Below the pieces are notes generated by a model. The model had not been told where the DNA came from. It ran no database searches and saw only the letters and a program-made list of their open reading frames with translations. Both the position numbers and the translations under genes were made by a program. From Roseithermus sacchariphilus (GTDB lineage Bacteria; Bacteroidota; Rhodothermia; Rhodothermales; MEBIC09517), in assembly GCA_003285105.1 (NCBI GenBank), contig CP030158.1:4264449-4328448 (forward strand): 64,000 nucleotides of DNA, written 5' to 3'. Numbering within the stretch: position 1 is the first letter of the stretch; each line of letters opens with the position of its first letter. Shown piece by piece: positions 50,267 to 58,797 of this stretch.

Positions 50267-51487
50267 TCAATCGAGGTCGTTGAGGATGCGGCGGATCTTT
50301 TCGATCTCACTCGACGACGCCGACACGTCGCGCGGCGGCGTGCCGGGCTCTCCGGCAGGCTCGGCCGGGGCCGGGCGGCTGCCGCCCGCCGCCGGGCGGG
50401 AGACGACGGGGCGTACGATCCAGCCGGGGCCGGAGCGGGCCTCCTCGCGCGGGGGTACCGGCGTTTCCGGCGTTTCCGTCGTGTCTGTCGCTGCTTCCGA
50501 TGCCTCCGTCGCTGCCTGCGTCGCTTCGCGTCGAGGCACCGCTTCGGCCGCCTCGTCCTCCCGGTCGGGCGCGGCCTCCAGCGCGGGCTCCTCCACCGGG
50601 ATCGCCGCCTCCACCCCTTCGGCCGGCAGGGCATAGTCCTCCGGCGGGGCGTCGTCCTCCGACGAGGCATAGTCCTCCGGCGGGGCGTCGTCCTCCGGCG
50701 GCGGCACCTCCTCCGCTGAGGTCGATGCCGCAGACACCGCCGCGAGCCCGGCCGCCGTCTGCACGGCCTCCGCAGCCCGTTCGGCCCGAGACGGCGGCGG
50801 TGCGGCCTCGGCCTCCGGGGCTTCCGGGGTCGCGTGCTCTGCCTCGACCGGGGGCGCCTCCCCGGAAGCCTCCTGCCGGATTTCGTCGGCCAGGCGCGCC
50901 TCCTCCACCCGCAGCATCTCATCCATGAGGTCGTCCACCTGCTCGTCGTCCAGCTCCTGCGCGGCGTCGTCGACGGCCTGTTCGAGGCGCTGCCGGACGC
51001 GGTCGTCGGCGGGGAGGAGCTTGATGAAGCCCACCGGGTCGTCGTTCTCGAAGTGCGCGAGCAGCTCCATCTCCGACATCAGGAAGGCCCGCAGGCGCGC
51101 GGCGACCTCCTTGCGGCGGCCCCGCAGGCGGGCCGTCTCCTGCTTCACCTGGCCGTGCTCCTCGCGGGCTCGCAGCTTGATCTGCTCCGCCTCGGCCTCG
51201 GCCTGCTTGAGGATGGCCTCGGCCTGCCGCTCGGCGTTCTCGATGGCCTTGCGAGACGTCTCCCGCGCCGTCTGGAGCGCCTGCTGCAGGGCTTCCTCGA
51301 CCTTCTGATAATGCTGGAGCTTCACCTCCAGCTCGCGCACTCGATCCTCGAGGCGGCGCTGTTCGTCGAGCTGGTCCTGCCACTGGTTGGAGACCATCTC
51401 CAGAAAGGCCTGTACCTCCTCCACGTCACACCCGCGGAAGGCACGGGTGAATTCCTGCTTTCGAATGTCGAGCGGGGTCAACTTCAT
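50267..51487 (-). CDS. divIVA: DivIVA-domain protein with long Pro/Glu/Ala tail
   Basis: The N-terminus 'MKLTPLDIRKQEFTRAFRGC' and 'VQAFLEMVSNQW' is the DivIVA lipid-binding module, followed by a coiled coil (about 35-135). The rest of the 406-residue protein is a low-complexity acidic Pro/Ala/Glu region with a duplicated 12-residue unit (DDAPPEDYA-type, DNA repeat at 50631-50698) and a short C-terminal helix 'SEIEKIRRILND'. DivIVA proteins mark curved membrane and recruit division or growth proteins. The neighbourhood (yggS upstream; ileS and lspA downstream) resembles the ylm/divIVA/ileS/lspA cluster of Firmicutes. Confidence 0.9.
   Translation of the reverse strand: MKLTPLDIRKQEFTRAFRGCDVEEVQAFLEMVSNQWQDQLDEQRRLEDRVRELEVKLQHYQKVEEALQQALQTARETSRKAIENAERQAEAILKQAEAEAEQIKLRAREEHGQVKQETARLRGRRKEVAARLRAFLMSEMELLAHFENDDPVGFIKLLPADDRVRQRLEQAVDDAAQELDDEQVDDLMDEMLRVEEARLADEIRQEASGEAPPVEAEHATPEAPEAEAAPPPSRAERAAEAVQTAAGLAAVSAASTSAEEVPPPEDDAPPEDYASSEDDAPPEDYALPAEGVEAAIPVEEPALEAAPDREDEAAEAVPRREATQAATEASEAATDTTETPETPVPPREEARSGPGWIVRPVVSRPAAGGSRPAPAEPAGEPGTPPRDVSASSSEIEKIRRILNDLD
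50631..50698. repeat. 36-bp direct duplication within divIVA
   Basis: A 36-bp unit beginning gcatagtcctccggcggg occurs twice in tandem (second copy slightly shorter). It encodes a repeated acidic Pro/Asp segment and keeps the frame. Confidence 0.85.
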
Positions 51488-51526
51488 GATGCACGGGGTT
51501 GGCTTCTGGGTGAGGCAGGGTGACGT

Positions 51527-51799
51527 TCAGACACCGGATCGGGCACGGCGGGGCGGCGCCGGGTCGGCCGAGCGGACCGGTTCGTCGGGCAGGCCGGGCA
51601 GCGGGTCGGGATCGAGCGGCTCATCGGCCACGATGGCCTCCAGCGCCTGCACGCGCGTGCGCAGCGCGGCGATCTCCTCGCGCAGGGCCTCCACGGCCGC
51701 CTGCGCGGCGGCGGCGCTCTCCCGCTCGTACCGGCGCAGCGCGATGTATACCGCCAGCAGGGCCGCTACCCCCACCGTTACCAGCCAGATCCAGAACAT
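51527..51799 (-). CDS. PspB-like small membrane protein
   Basis: This 90-residue protein has one N-terminal membrane helix ('MFWIWLVTVGVAALLAVYIAL') followed by a coiled coil ending 'LREEIAALRTRVQALEAIVADEP'. The helix-plus-coil layout and the 'R.QALE.I' block match PspB, the inner-membrane component of the phage-shock response. The last 30 residues are Pro/Asp-rich. It lies between yggS and divIVA on the same strand. PspC-domain proteins occur at 12389-13209 in the same window. The PspB assignment rests on a short similarity and is moderate. Confidence 0.65.
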   Translation of the reverse strand: MFWIWLVTVGVAALLAVYIALRRYERESAAAAQAAVEALREEIAALRTRVQALEAIVADEPLDPDPLPGLPDEPVRSADPAPPRRARSGV

Positions 51800-51900
51800 A
51801 AATGCTCGATTGGGTATGCAGCGTCGACGCGCGGCACGAGCCCCACGAAAGCCCTCCGCCGGTCCGCATGATACAGGAGATACGGGGACACATGCCACGG

Positions 51901-51936
51901 CGACCGCCGTGAGCGACCGCCGTGAGCGACCGCCGT
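51901..51936. repeat. 13-bp tandem repeat between yggS and the PspB-like gene
   Basis: The unit gagcgaccgccgt occurs twice in full, preceded by ten bases of a further unit. It lies just downstream of the yggS stop. No function is apparent. Confidence 0.8.
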
Positions 51937-51949
51937 GAAGGCCGCTGCG

Positions 51950-52684
51950 TCACCCTCCCCGCGGACCGAACAGCGCGCTCCCGATGCGCACGTGCGTTGC
52001 GCCCTCTTCGATGGCCACGTCAAAATCCCCGCTCATACCCATGGAGAGGTCGGTCAGATCCACCCGCGGGTTGGCCGACGCGTCGTAGCCCTCGGCCAGG
52101 GTCCGCAGCAACCGGAACTGCGGGCGCACCTCCTCCGGGTCGTCCGTCGGCTCGGCCAGCGTCATCAAGCCGCGCACGGACAGATGCTCGAAGGGCGCGA
52201 GCTCGTCCAGAAACGCCGTCAGGTGCGCCGGGTCGATGCCGAACTTGCTGGCCTCGCCGGAGACGTTGACCTGCACGTAGCAGGGCAGCACCCGCCCCTC
52301 GTTGCGGGCGCGCTTGTCCAGCTCCTCGGCCAGGCGCCGGCTGTCGAGCGCGTGAAACCAGTCGGCCGTCCGGACGACGTCCCGGGCCTTGTTGCGCTGC
52401 AGGTGCCCGATCATGTGCCAGGTGACGTCTCCACCGCGGTAGACGCCGGGCAGCACCGCCTCCTTGGCCGTCAGCTCCTGCACCTTGTTCTCGCCGAAGT
52501 GCCGCACCCCCGCCTCGACCGCCGCCGCGACGACCTCGACGGGGAACGTCTTGGACACGGCGATCAGCGTCACGTCCTCGGGTCGGCGGCCGACCCGCTG
52601 GCACGCCCGCACGATGCGCTCCTGCACCGCGTCGAGCCGCTCGGTGATCTGTCGGATGACGGATGCCTCGGGAACCTCTACCAT
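51950..52684 (-). CDS. yggS: YggS-family PLP homeostasis protein
   Basis: The 244-residue protein matches the YggS/PROSC family, which binds pyridoxal phosphate and affects PLP and amino-acid homeostasis. The PLP lysine lies in 'LIAVSKTFPVE'; other blocks are 'FGENKVQELTAKEA', 'WHMIGHLQRNKARDVV', 'VQVNVSGEASKFGI', 'LMTLAEPTDDPEEVRPQF' and 'LSMGMSGDFDVAIEEGATHVRIG'. The ATG at 52684 (MVEVPEAS) is well placed. Like its homologues it precedes small membrane and divIVA genes. Confidence 0.95.
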   Translation of the reverse strand: MVEVPEASVIRQITERLDAVQERIVRACQRVGRRPEDVTLIAVSKTFPVEVVAAAVEAGVRHFGENKVQELTAKEAVLPGVYRGGDVTWHMIGHLQRNKARDVVRTADWFHALDSRRLAEELDKRARNEGRVLPCYVQVNVSGEASKFGIDPAHLTAFLDELAPFEHLSVRGLMTLAEPTDDPEEVRPQFRLLRTLAEGYDASANPRVDLTDLSMGMSGDFDVAIEEGATHVRIGSALFGPRGG

Positions 52685-52794
52685 GGATGGACTACGCAGG
52701 CGGATGGGGATGACCAGGGAACCACGAAGGTGCCGTCCGTCACCTCGTCGGCGGTGCGACGTTTCCGGGGGCAGCCCGCCCGGCGAACCCGCCC

Positions 52795-52980
52795 CTATTG
52801 CTCGATGGATTCGGCCGCAAAATCGACCACCTCGTCCTGCACCGCAGCATACCGGATACGGATCGGACGGCAACAGACCTCGCAGTCCTCAATGTACGTT
52901 TGCTCCGGTGTAGAAAGATCCAGCAACACCGAAATTCGCTGCCAGCAATACGGACACGTGAAGAAGTATTCCTCGATCAT
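52795..52980 (-). CDS. CPXCG-motif zinc-ribbon protein
   Basis: This 61-residue protein has two cysteine pairs, CPYC near residue 9 and CEVC near residue 33, spaced as in the CPXCG-motif cysteine-rich family (a small zinc ribbon). Between them are acidic residues typical of the group ('STPEQTYIEDCEVC'). It is probably cytosolic. Function unknown. It is followed on the same strand by yggS at a distance of 110 bp. Confidence 0.85.
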   Translation of the reverse strand: MIEEYFFTCPYCWQRISVLLDLSTPEQTYIEDCEVCCRPIRIRYAAVQDEVVDFAAESIEQ

Positions 52981-53046
52981 AGGGCGATGATGGCCGGCAC
53001 GGGGTGCGCAGACGATCTCGATGCCGGGGGCGGCCCCCGGCCCGTC

Positions 53047-55566
53047 TCACGCCGTTTCGGCGCGGAGGACTTCGAGGGGCGGGCGGTCGTAGACGCCGCG
53101 GCTGTTGAGCAGGCCGATACCGATGGTCAGGCCGGTGACGGTGACGAGCGTGCCCAGCAGGGGCCAGAGGGGCAGCTGGAAGGGCGCTTCGAAGACGAAC
53201 ACCGCCAGGGCCCAGCTCCCGCCGACGGCCAGCACCACGCCGGTCAGCGTGGCAAAGACGCCGAGGAAGAGGTACTCCACCAGCATGATCCGGTAGACCT
53301 GCCGGCGGGACGCCCCCAGCGTCTTGAGCAGCACGCTTTCGCTGATCCGCTGGAAGCGGCTCACCACCACCGCCCCGGCCAGCACGATGATGCCCGTCAG
53401 GATGCTGAAGAGCGCCATGAACCGAATCGCAAAGGACACCCGGCTGAAGATGGCGTCGAAGACGCCCATGACGAGGGAGAGGTCGATGGACGACACGTTC
53501 GGGTAGGCCTGCACCACGGCGGACTGCACGGCGGCCGCCCGCTCGGCCGTCTTCGTGCGGGCCAGCACAACGAAGAACTGCGGCGCCTGCTCCAGCACCC
53601 CCTCGGGGAACACGGCGAAGAAGTTGGTCGAGAGCCGCCGCCAGTCCACCTCGCGGATGCTGCCCACGACGGTCGTGATCGGCACGCCCTGCACGTCCCA
53701 GACCAGGGTATCCCCGAGGCCGACCTCCAGGTCGCGCGCGATCTCCTGTTCGAGCGACACCGGGGCGACGGCCGTCCCGGGAGGCACGGATCCCGTGAAG
53801 CGTCCGGCCACCAGCCGCTCCGCGTCGGTGAGGGCACCGCGGTAGGAGGAGCGATACTCCCGCCGGTGGGCCCAGGACACGCGGGTCGTAGAGTCGGCCC
53901 GCATCTCGGCGATGGTGCGGCCCTTGACGGCCTGCAGCCGCATCGTCACGATGGGCACGCGATCCAGCACGGGCACCCCCTGCGCGCGGATGCTGTCGAC
54001 CACCCCGTCGACCTGGTCGGGCTGGACGTCGAAGAGCACCAGGTCCGGCTGCCCTTCTTCGGTGGCCACGTTGATCTGCGCCAGCAGCGTGCTCTGCGCC
54101 AGGTAGAGCGTCATGATGAGGAAGGTCCCGAGCCCGAGCACCAGCATGAGGATGAGCGTCTGGTTGTTGGGCCGGTAGAGGTTCGCCAGGCCCTGCCGCC
54201 AGGTGTAGGGCCACGAGGTGGGGAAGAACTTCCGCGTGAGCACCATGATGGCGCGGGCCGTCAGCGCCAGCAGGCCGAAGACCACCGCGATCCCGACGGC
54301 ATACCAGACGCCGTAGATCCACCGGGGGGCCTGGACGACGGCGAAGGTGGTGATGCCTGCCGCCAGCAGCCCGAAGACGACCCACCGCAGGGGATCCCGG
54401 TAGCCCCCGCGCTCCTCGTACGCCGCCCGCAGCGCCCGCAGCGGAGACACGTTGCGCACCCCCAGCAGCGGCAACAGCGCGAACAGCAGCGTCACCCCCA
54501 CCCCGATCCCGACGCCCAGCGCGACGGCCGGCCAGGACACCCGGAACGCCAGATCGACCGGCAGGAAATCCCCCAGCACGCGCGGCAGGAGGGTCTGGAT
54601 GCCGATGCCCAGCACCGCCCCGATGCCTCCGCCGAGCAGCCCCATCGCCGCCGCCTGAACGAGGTAGACGCCGAAGGTCCGGCGCGACGTCGCCCCCAGG
54701 CAGCGCAGCACCGCCACGGTGTCGATGCGCTGCTTGACGTAGACGTGGACGGCGCTCGCCACGCCCAGCCCGCCCAGCAGCAGGGCCACGAAGCCCACGA
54801 GGCTGAGGAAGCGGTAGAGGTTGGTCAGACCCTCGTCCCAGTTCTCCTTGATCTCCTCCACCGTGTCGCTGCCCACGCCGGCCTCCCGCAGGCGCGGCCG
54901 CAGGGCCTCCTGCAACGCCTCGGCATCGCGTCCGTCCTCGAACCGGAAGTACACCTCATACTCGGCCCGGCTGCCGCGCTGGAGCAGCGTCGTGTCCAGC
55001 CGCGCCAGCGGGATGTAGACGCGCGGGCTGAAAAGCATCATCGCGCTCGACTCCCGCGGCGTCTTTTCGAGTTGCCCGGCGATGCGATACGTCACCCCTC
55101 CGATCCGGATGGAGTCCCCCACCTGCGCCCCGGCCTGCTGCATGAGCGTCTTGTCGACGAGCGCCCCGCCCTCGGTCAGGTAGCGGGCCGCCGCCTCGGG
55201 CGGGGTCGTCTCGACGACGCCGTAGTAGGGATACCGTCCCTCGATGGCCCGCACCGTCGCCAGCCGGGCCAGATCGGTCTTCGGAAAGAGCACCATCGAC
55301 GCAAACGAGACACGCCGCGACTGCTCTCCGCCCAGCGAGTCGATCAACGCCTCGATCTCCTCGCTGAACGGCTGATCGTCTTCGAAGCTGAGGTCGGCGC
55401 CGAGCAGCGTCCGGGCCTCGTCATCGACGGCCTGCCGCAGGTTGTCGCCGAACGAGTTGATGGCTACGAGCGCCGCCACGCCCAGCACCATCGACGACAG
55501 AAACAGCAGCAGCCGGCGCCGGCTGCCCCGGCTGTCCCGCCAGGCCATCTTGAACGTCCACCACAT
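53047..55566 (-). CDS. FtsX-like ABC transporter permease (YbbP-like)
   Basis: The 839-residue inner-membrane protein has an N-terminal helix after 'MWWTFKMAWRDSRGSRRRLLLF', a large periplasmic domain (about 45-255), then membrane clusters near 262-380, 410-480 and a C-terminal FtsX domain with three helices ('FMALFSILTGIIVLAGAVVVSRFQRISESVLLKTLGASRRQV'). Size and the arrangement of two FtsX domains fit YbbP. It works with the ATPase encoded 39 bp upstream (55606-56400). The divergent tesA-like gene completes the order known from E. coli (ybbP-ybbA / tesA). The transported substrate is unknown; lipoprotein or lipid handling is an inference. Confidence 0.9.
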   Translation of the reverse strand: MWWTFKMAWRDSRGSRRRLLLFLSSMVLGVAALVAINSFGDNLRQAVDDEARTLLGADLSFEDDQPFSEEIEALIDSLGGEQSRRVSFASMVLFPKTDLARLATVRAIEGRYPYYGVVETTPPEAAARYLTEGGALVDKTLMQQAGAQVGDSIRIGGVTYRIAGQLEKTPRESSAMMLFSPRVYIPLARLDTTLLQRGSRAEYEVYFRFEDGRDAEALQEALRPRLREAGVGSDTVEEIKENWDEGLTNLYRFLSLVGFVALLLGGLGVASAVHVYVKQRIDTVAVLRCLGATSRRTFGVYLVQAAAMGLLGGGIGAVLGIGIQTLLPRVLGDFLPVDLAFRVSWPAVALGVGIGVGVTLLFALLPLLGVRNVSPLRALRAAYEERGGYRDPLRWVVFGLLAAGITTFAVVQAPRWIYGVWYAVGIAVVFGLLALTARAIMVLTRKFFPTSWPYTWRQGLANLYRPNNQTLILMLVLGLGTFLIMTLYLAQSTLLAQINVATEEGQPDLVLFDVQPDQVDGVVDSIRAQGVPVLDRVPIVTMRLQAVKGRTIAEMRADSTTRVSWAHRREYRSSYRGALTDAERLVAGRFTGSVPPGTAVAPVSLEQEIARDLEVGLGDTLVWDVQGVPITTVVGSIREVDWRRLSTNFFAVFPEGVLEQAPQFFVVLARTKTAERAAAVQSAVVQAYPNVSSIDLSLVMGVFDAIFSRVSFAIRFMALFSILTGIIVLAGAVVVSRFQRISESVLLKTLGASRRQVYRIMLVEYLFLGVFATLTGVVLAVGGSWALAVFVFEAPFQLPLWPLLGTLVTVTGLTIGIGLLNSRGVYDRPPLEVLRAETA

Positions 55567-55605
55567 CGGTCGCCTCGTCGTTGCTGGAGAATCGGGTTGA
55601 GAGAA

Positions 55606-56400
55606 TCAGGACGCGACCGACCGCTCCTCGACCGGCCCTTCCTCGACTGGCCCTTCCTCGACCGGCTCGTCCTGGACCGCTCCGGGCACCCCGGTTGGCT
55701 CGTCCGACACGACGCGCCCGCCCTTGAGGCGGATGATGCGGCCCGTCCGGCGCGCCAGGTCGAGGTCGTGCGTGACGATGACGAGGGTCGTACCGGCGGC
55801 CCGGTTGAGGTCGAAGATCAGCCGTTCGATGGCCGTGCCGGTTTCGTCGTCGAGGTTGCCCGTGGGCTCGTCGGCGAAGAGGATCGTGGGCCGGTTGATG
55901 AAGGCCCGGGCCAGCGCCACGCGCTGCTGCTCGCCGCCGGAGAGCTGCGCCGGGTAGTGGTCCAGCCGGTCGCCCAGGCCGACCTGTTCGAGCAGGGCGC
56001 GGGCGTGGTCCAGCACGCCCGTCTCGCCGCGCAGCTCGGCCGGCACCATCACGTTCTCCAGCGCCGTCAGCGTCGGGATGAGCTGGAACGTCTGGAAGAC
56101 GAAGCCGACGTAGCGGTTGCGCACCTCGGCGCGGGCGTCTTCGGAGAGCGGCCCCAGGTCGATGCCGCACAGCTCGACGCTGCCATCCGTGGGGTCGTCC
56201 AGCCCGGCACAGAGGCCCAGGAGCGTCGTCTTGCCGCTGCCCGAGGGGCCGACGATGGCGCACGTCTCGCCCTCGGCCACGTCGAACGAGACGTCCCGCA
56301 GCACCGTGAGCGTGCGTGCGCCGCTGGCGTAGGTCTTGGTCAATCGGTGGACGCGGAGGACCGGGGCGCCCGGCCTGGGCTCATCCTGCTGTAGAGGCAT
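55606..56400 (-). CDS. ABC transporter ATP-binding protein (YbbA-like)
   Basis: The 264-residue ATPase has Walker A 'IVGPSGSGKTTLLG', signature 'LSGGEQQRVALARAF' and Walker B 'ILFADEPTGNLDDETG', with the H-loop in 'LVIVTHDLDLA'. It belongs to the LolD/MacB/YbbA group. The last 30 residues are a Glu/Pro/Val repeat ('VEEGPVEEGPVEE') encoded by a 15-bp DNA repeat and probably unstructured. It pairs with the permease gene immediately downstream and is divergent from the esterase gene. Confidence 0.93.
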   Translation of the reverse strand: MPLQQDEPRPGAPVLRVHRLTKTYASGARTLTVLRDVSFDVAEGETCAIVGPSGSGKTTLLGLCAGLDDPTDGSVELCGIDLGPLSEDARAEVRNRYVGFVFQTFQLIPTLTALENVMVPAELRGETGVLDHARALLEQVGLGDRLDHYPAQLSGGEQQRVALARAFINRPTILFADEPTGNLDDETGTAIERLIFDLNRAAGTTLVIVTHDLDLARRTGRIIRLKGGRVVSDEPTGVPGAVQDEPVEEGPVEEGPVEERSVAS

Positions 56401-56516
56401 CCTGCTGAGGGGTTATCCTGCTGAAACATGGCGAAGCGCCCGGGGGTAAGGGCCACACCGCCGGCATGGCAGCATGGCGGCACCACCGGGTTCCCCCTGA
56501 CGCTTCCCAGACGATC

Positions 56517-57320
56517 ATGAAGCATGTAACGCTCAACTCCGGGCTGCTCCTGTGTGTTCTCCTGTGCCTGGGTGGAATCGGGTGCGGATCGGGTGAATCG
56601 AGGTCCGACACGGCCCCGGAGGCCGCCCCTCACGAAACCGTTACACCGGACTCCGCCGCGTCGGCGGGTGGCGCTCCGGCCCGCGCCACGGTGCTGATCC
56701 TGGGCAACAGCCTCGCCGCCGGCGCCGGCGTGGACCCGCAGGAAGCCTTTCCCGCGCGGCTCCAGGAAAAGGTCGACGCGCTGGGCTGGTCCTTCGAGAT
56801 CGTCAACGCCGGGCTGAGCGGCGAGACGTCGGCCGGCGGCCTCCGGCGGATCGACTGGCTGCTGCAACGGCCGGTGGACGTGCTCGTGCTCGAACTGGGC
56901 GGCAACGACGGGCTACGCGGCATCGAGCCGGAGGTTACGAAACAGAACCTGCAGGCCATCATCGACAAAACCCGCGCACGGTATCCGGACGTCCGCATCG
57001 TGCTGGCCGGTATGCAGATGCCGCCCAACCTCGGGCCGGACTACACCGCGCGCTTCCGCGCCATCTACCCCGAACTCGCCGCCGAAAACGACGCCACGCT
57101 CATCCCCTTCCTCCTCGAAGGCGTCGGCGACGTGCCCGAGTTGATGCAGGCCGACGGCATCCACCCCACGGCCGAGGGCCATGCCATCGTCGCGGAAACC
57201 GTCTGGACCTACCTCAAGCCGGTCCTGGAGGAGGTCGGCGCCGAGAAAGGCTGCCTCGACGCCCCCGCCACGACCGACGCCTCGGACGACTGCGAGATCG
57301 ACTGGGGCACCGACGCCTGA
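56517..57320 (+). CDS. GDSL-type arylesterase / lysophospholipase lipoprotein (TesA-like)
   Basis: The 267-residue protein starts with a lipoprotein signal ('LLCVLLCLGGIGCGSG'), then an Asp/Ala/Pro-rich linker and an SGNH hydrolase domain. Blocks are 'VLILGNSLAAGAGV' (nucleophile Ser in a GNSL variant of GDSL), 'VNAGLSGETSAGGLRRI', 'LELGGNDGLRG' and 'MQADGIHPTAEGH' with the catalytic Asp and His. TesA homologues hydrolyse thioesters and lysophospholipids in the periplasm; here the protein is likely anchored to a membrane by lipid. It is divergent from the YbbA-like ATPase. The C-terminal 25 residues include an odd Cys/Asp-rich tail ('CLDAPATTDASDDCEIDWG'). Confidence 0.93.
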   Translation: MKHVTLNSGLLLCVLLCLGGIGCGSGESRSDTAPEAAPHETVTPDSAASAGGAPARATVLILGNSLAAGAGVDPQEAFPARLQEKVDALGWSFEIVNAGLSGETSAGGLRRIDWLLQRPVDVLVLELGGNDGLRGIEPEVTKQNLQAIIDKTRARYPDVRIVLAGMQMPPNLGPDYTARFRAIYPELAAENDATLIPFLLEGVGDVPELMQADGIHPTAEGHAIVAETVWTYLKPVLEEVGAEKGCLDAPATTDASDDCEIDWGTDA

Positions 57321-57336
57321 CCACCAGCGCCCCGCG

Positions 57337-58797
57337 TTACAGCGCCTTCACCTCGGCGATGAGGCGGGTGATCGACTCCTTCGCATCGCCGAAGAGCATG
57401 CGCGTGTTGGGGGCGAAGAAGAGTTCGTTCTCGACGCCGGAGTAGCCGGGGCGCATCGACCGTTTGAGGATGATGACGGTCTTCGAGCGGTCCACGTTCA
57501 GGATCGGCATGCCGTAGATGGGGCTCGACGTGTCGTGCCGGGCCGCGGGGTTGACGACGTCGTTGGCGCCAATGACGAGGGACACGTCGGTCGTATCGAA
57601 CTCGCCGTTGATCTCGTCCATCTCGTAGAGCTGATCGTAGGGCACGTTGGCTTCGGCCAGGAGCACGTTCATGTGCCCGGGCATGCGGCCGGCCACCGGG
57701 TGGATGGCATACTTCACCGTGACCCCCTTCTCGGCCAGCAGGTCGGCCAGCTCGCGCACCGCGTGCTGGGCCTGCGCCACGGCCATGCCGTAGCCCGGGA
57801 CGATGATGACCTTCTGCGCGTAGCTCAAGAGGATCGCGGCGTCCTCGGCCGTCGTCGCGTTGACCGTCTTGCCCTCGGCCGACGCGGCCGGACCCGCGGC
57901 CCCGGCCGCCGCATCCCCGCCGAAGCCGCCGAGCAGCACGTTCAGCAGCGAGCGGTTCATCGCCTCGCACATGATGTTCGTCAGGATCAGCCCGGACGCG
58001 CCGACGAGGGCCCCGCTGACGATCAGCGCCGTGTTGTCGAGCACGAAGCCCGTAGCGGCGGCGGCCAGGCCCGAGTACGAGTTCAGCAGCGCCACGACCA
58101 CGGGCATGTCCGCCCCGCCGATGGGGATCACCAGCAGGACGCCAAGGATCAGCGCCAGGCCGAAGAGCACGAGCCCCCCGATCACCACCGGGTCGACCTC
58201 GGCCGGGAAGTCCGGGGTGCCGGCCACGAAGACACCCATCGCGCCGAGGGCGCCCAGGGCCAGCAGCAGCGTCAGCAACCGCATCCCCGGAAAGAGCACC
58301 GGGTTGCCCGAGAGCACGCCCTTCAGCTTGCCGAAGGCGACGAAGCTGCCCGAGAACGTGACGGCCCCGATGAGGATGCTGAGCACGACGGTGACGGCCG
58401 TCGCCGCGGTCAGCGGATCCGGCGGGGCGGCCTGCACCGCGGCGGTCGTGACGCCGTCGGGCCCGGGCAGGTAGCGCGCCACCTCGGCCCCGGCCACCAG
58501 CGCCGAGGCCAGACCGCCGAAGCCGTTGAACGCCGCCACCAGCTCCGGCATGGCCGTCATCTCCACCCGCCGGGCCAGCACCAGCCCGATGCCGCCCCCA
58601 ATCACCAGCCCGGCGATCATCTCCACGGGCGTCAGGATGGGATGCAGAAACAGCGTGGCGACGACGGCGAGCAACATGCCGCCGGCCGCCAGCTGGTTGC
58701 CCCGCCGGGCCGTGGCGGGGGACTGGAGCCGCTTCATCCCGATGATGAACAGCGCGGCCGCCACGAGATAGGCAAGGTCGATCAGGCTGGACGTCAT
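57337..58797 (-). CDS. pntB: NAD(P) transhydrogenase subunit beta
   Basis: PntB forms, with the alpha subunits, a proton-translocating enzyme that reduces NADP+ with NADH. The 486-residue protein has nine or so membrane helices at the N-terminal end ('LAYLVAAALFIIG', 'IAGLVIGGGIGLVLA', 'ELVAAFNGFGGLASALVAGAE') and the soluble NADP(H) domain (dIII) with 'IIVPGYGMAVAQAQHAVRELAD', 'KYAIHPVAGRMPGHMNVLLAEA' and 'DVSLVIGANDVVNPAA'. Its start overlaps the stop of the preceding alpha-part-2 gene by 4 bp (ATGA). Confidence 0.97.
   Translation of the reverse strand: MTSSLIDLAYLVAAALFIIGMKRLQSPATARRGNQLAAGGMLLAVVATLFLHPILTPVEMIAGLVIGGGIGLVLARRVEMTAMPELVAAFNGFGGLASALVAGAEVARYLPGPDGVTTAAVQAAPPDPLTAATAVTVVLSILIGAVTFSGSFVAFGKLKGVLSGNPVLFPGMRLLTLLLALGALGAMGVFVAGTPDFPAEVDPVVIGGLVLFGLALILGVLLVIPIGGADMPVVVALLNSYSGLAAAATGFVLDNTALIVSGALVGASGLILTNIMCEAMNRSLLNVLLGGFGGDAAAGAAGPAASAEGKTVNATTAEDAAILLSYAQKVIIVPGYGMAVAQAQHAVRELADLLAEKGVTVKYAIHPVAGRMPGHMNVLLAEANVPYDQLYEMDEINGEFDTTDVSLVIGANDVVNPAARHDTSSPIYGMPILNVDRSKTVIILKRSMRPGYSGVENELFFAPNTRMLFGDAKESITRLIAEVKAL

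Noticed and set aside
49297-50922. N-terminal continuation of the helical protein frame (to 792 codons)
   Set aside because: The upstream part is Arg/Pro-rich and overlaps punA and divIVA in another frame; only the part from the ATG at 49296 has normal composition.
52798-56394. 1198-codon open frame antisense to the ABC transporter genes
   Set aside because: Spans two real genes on the other strand and shows His/Arg/Gln-rich low complexity typical of a shadow frame.
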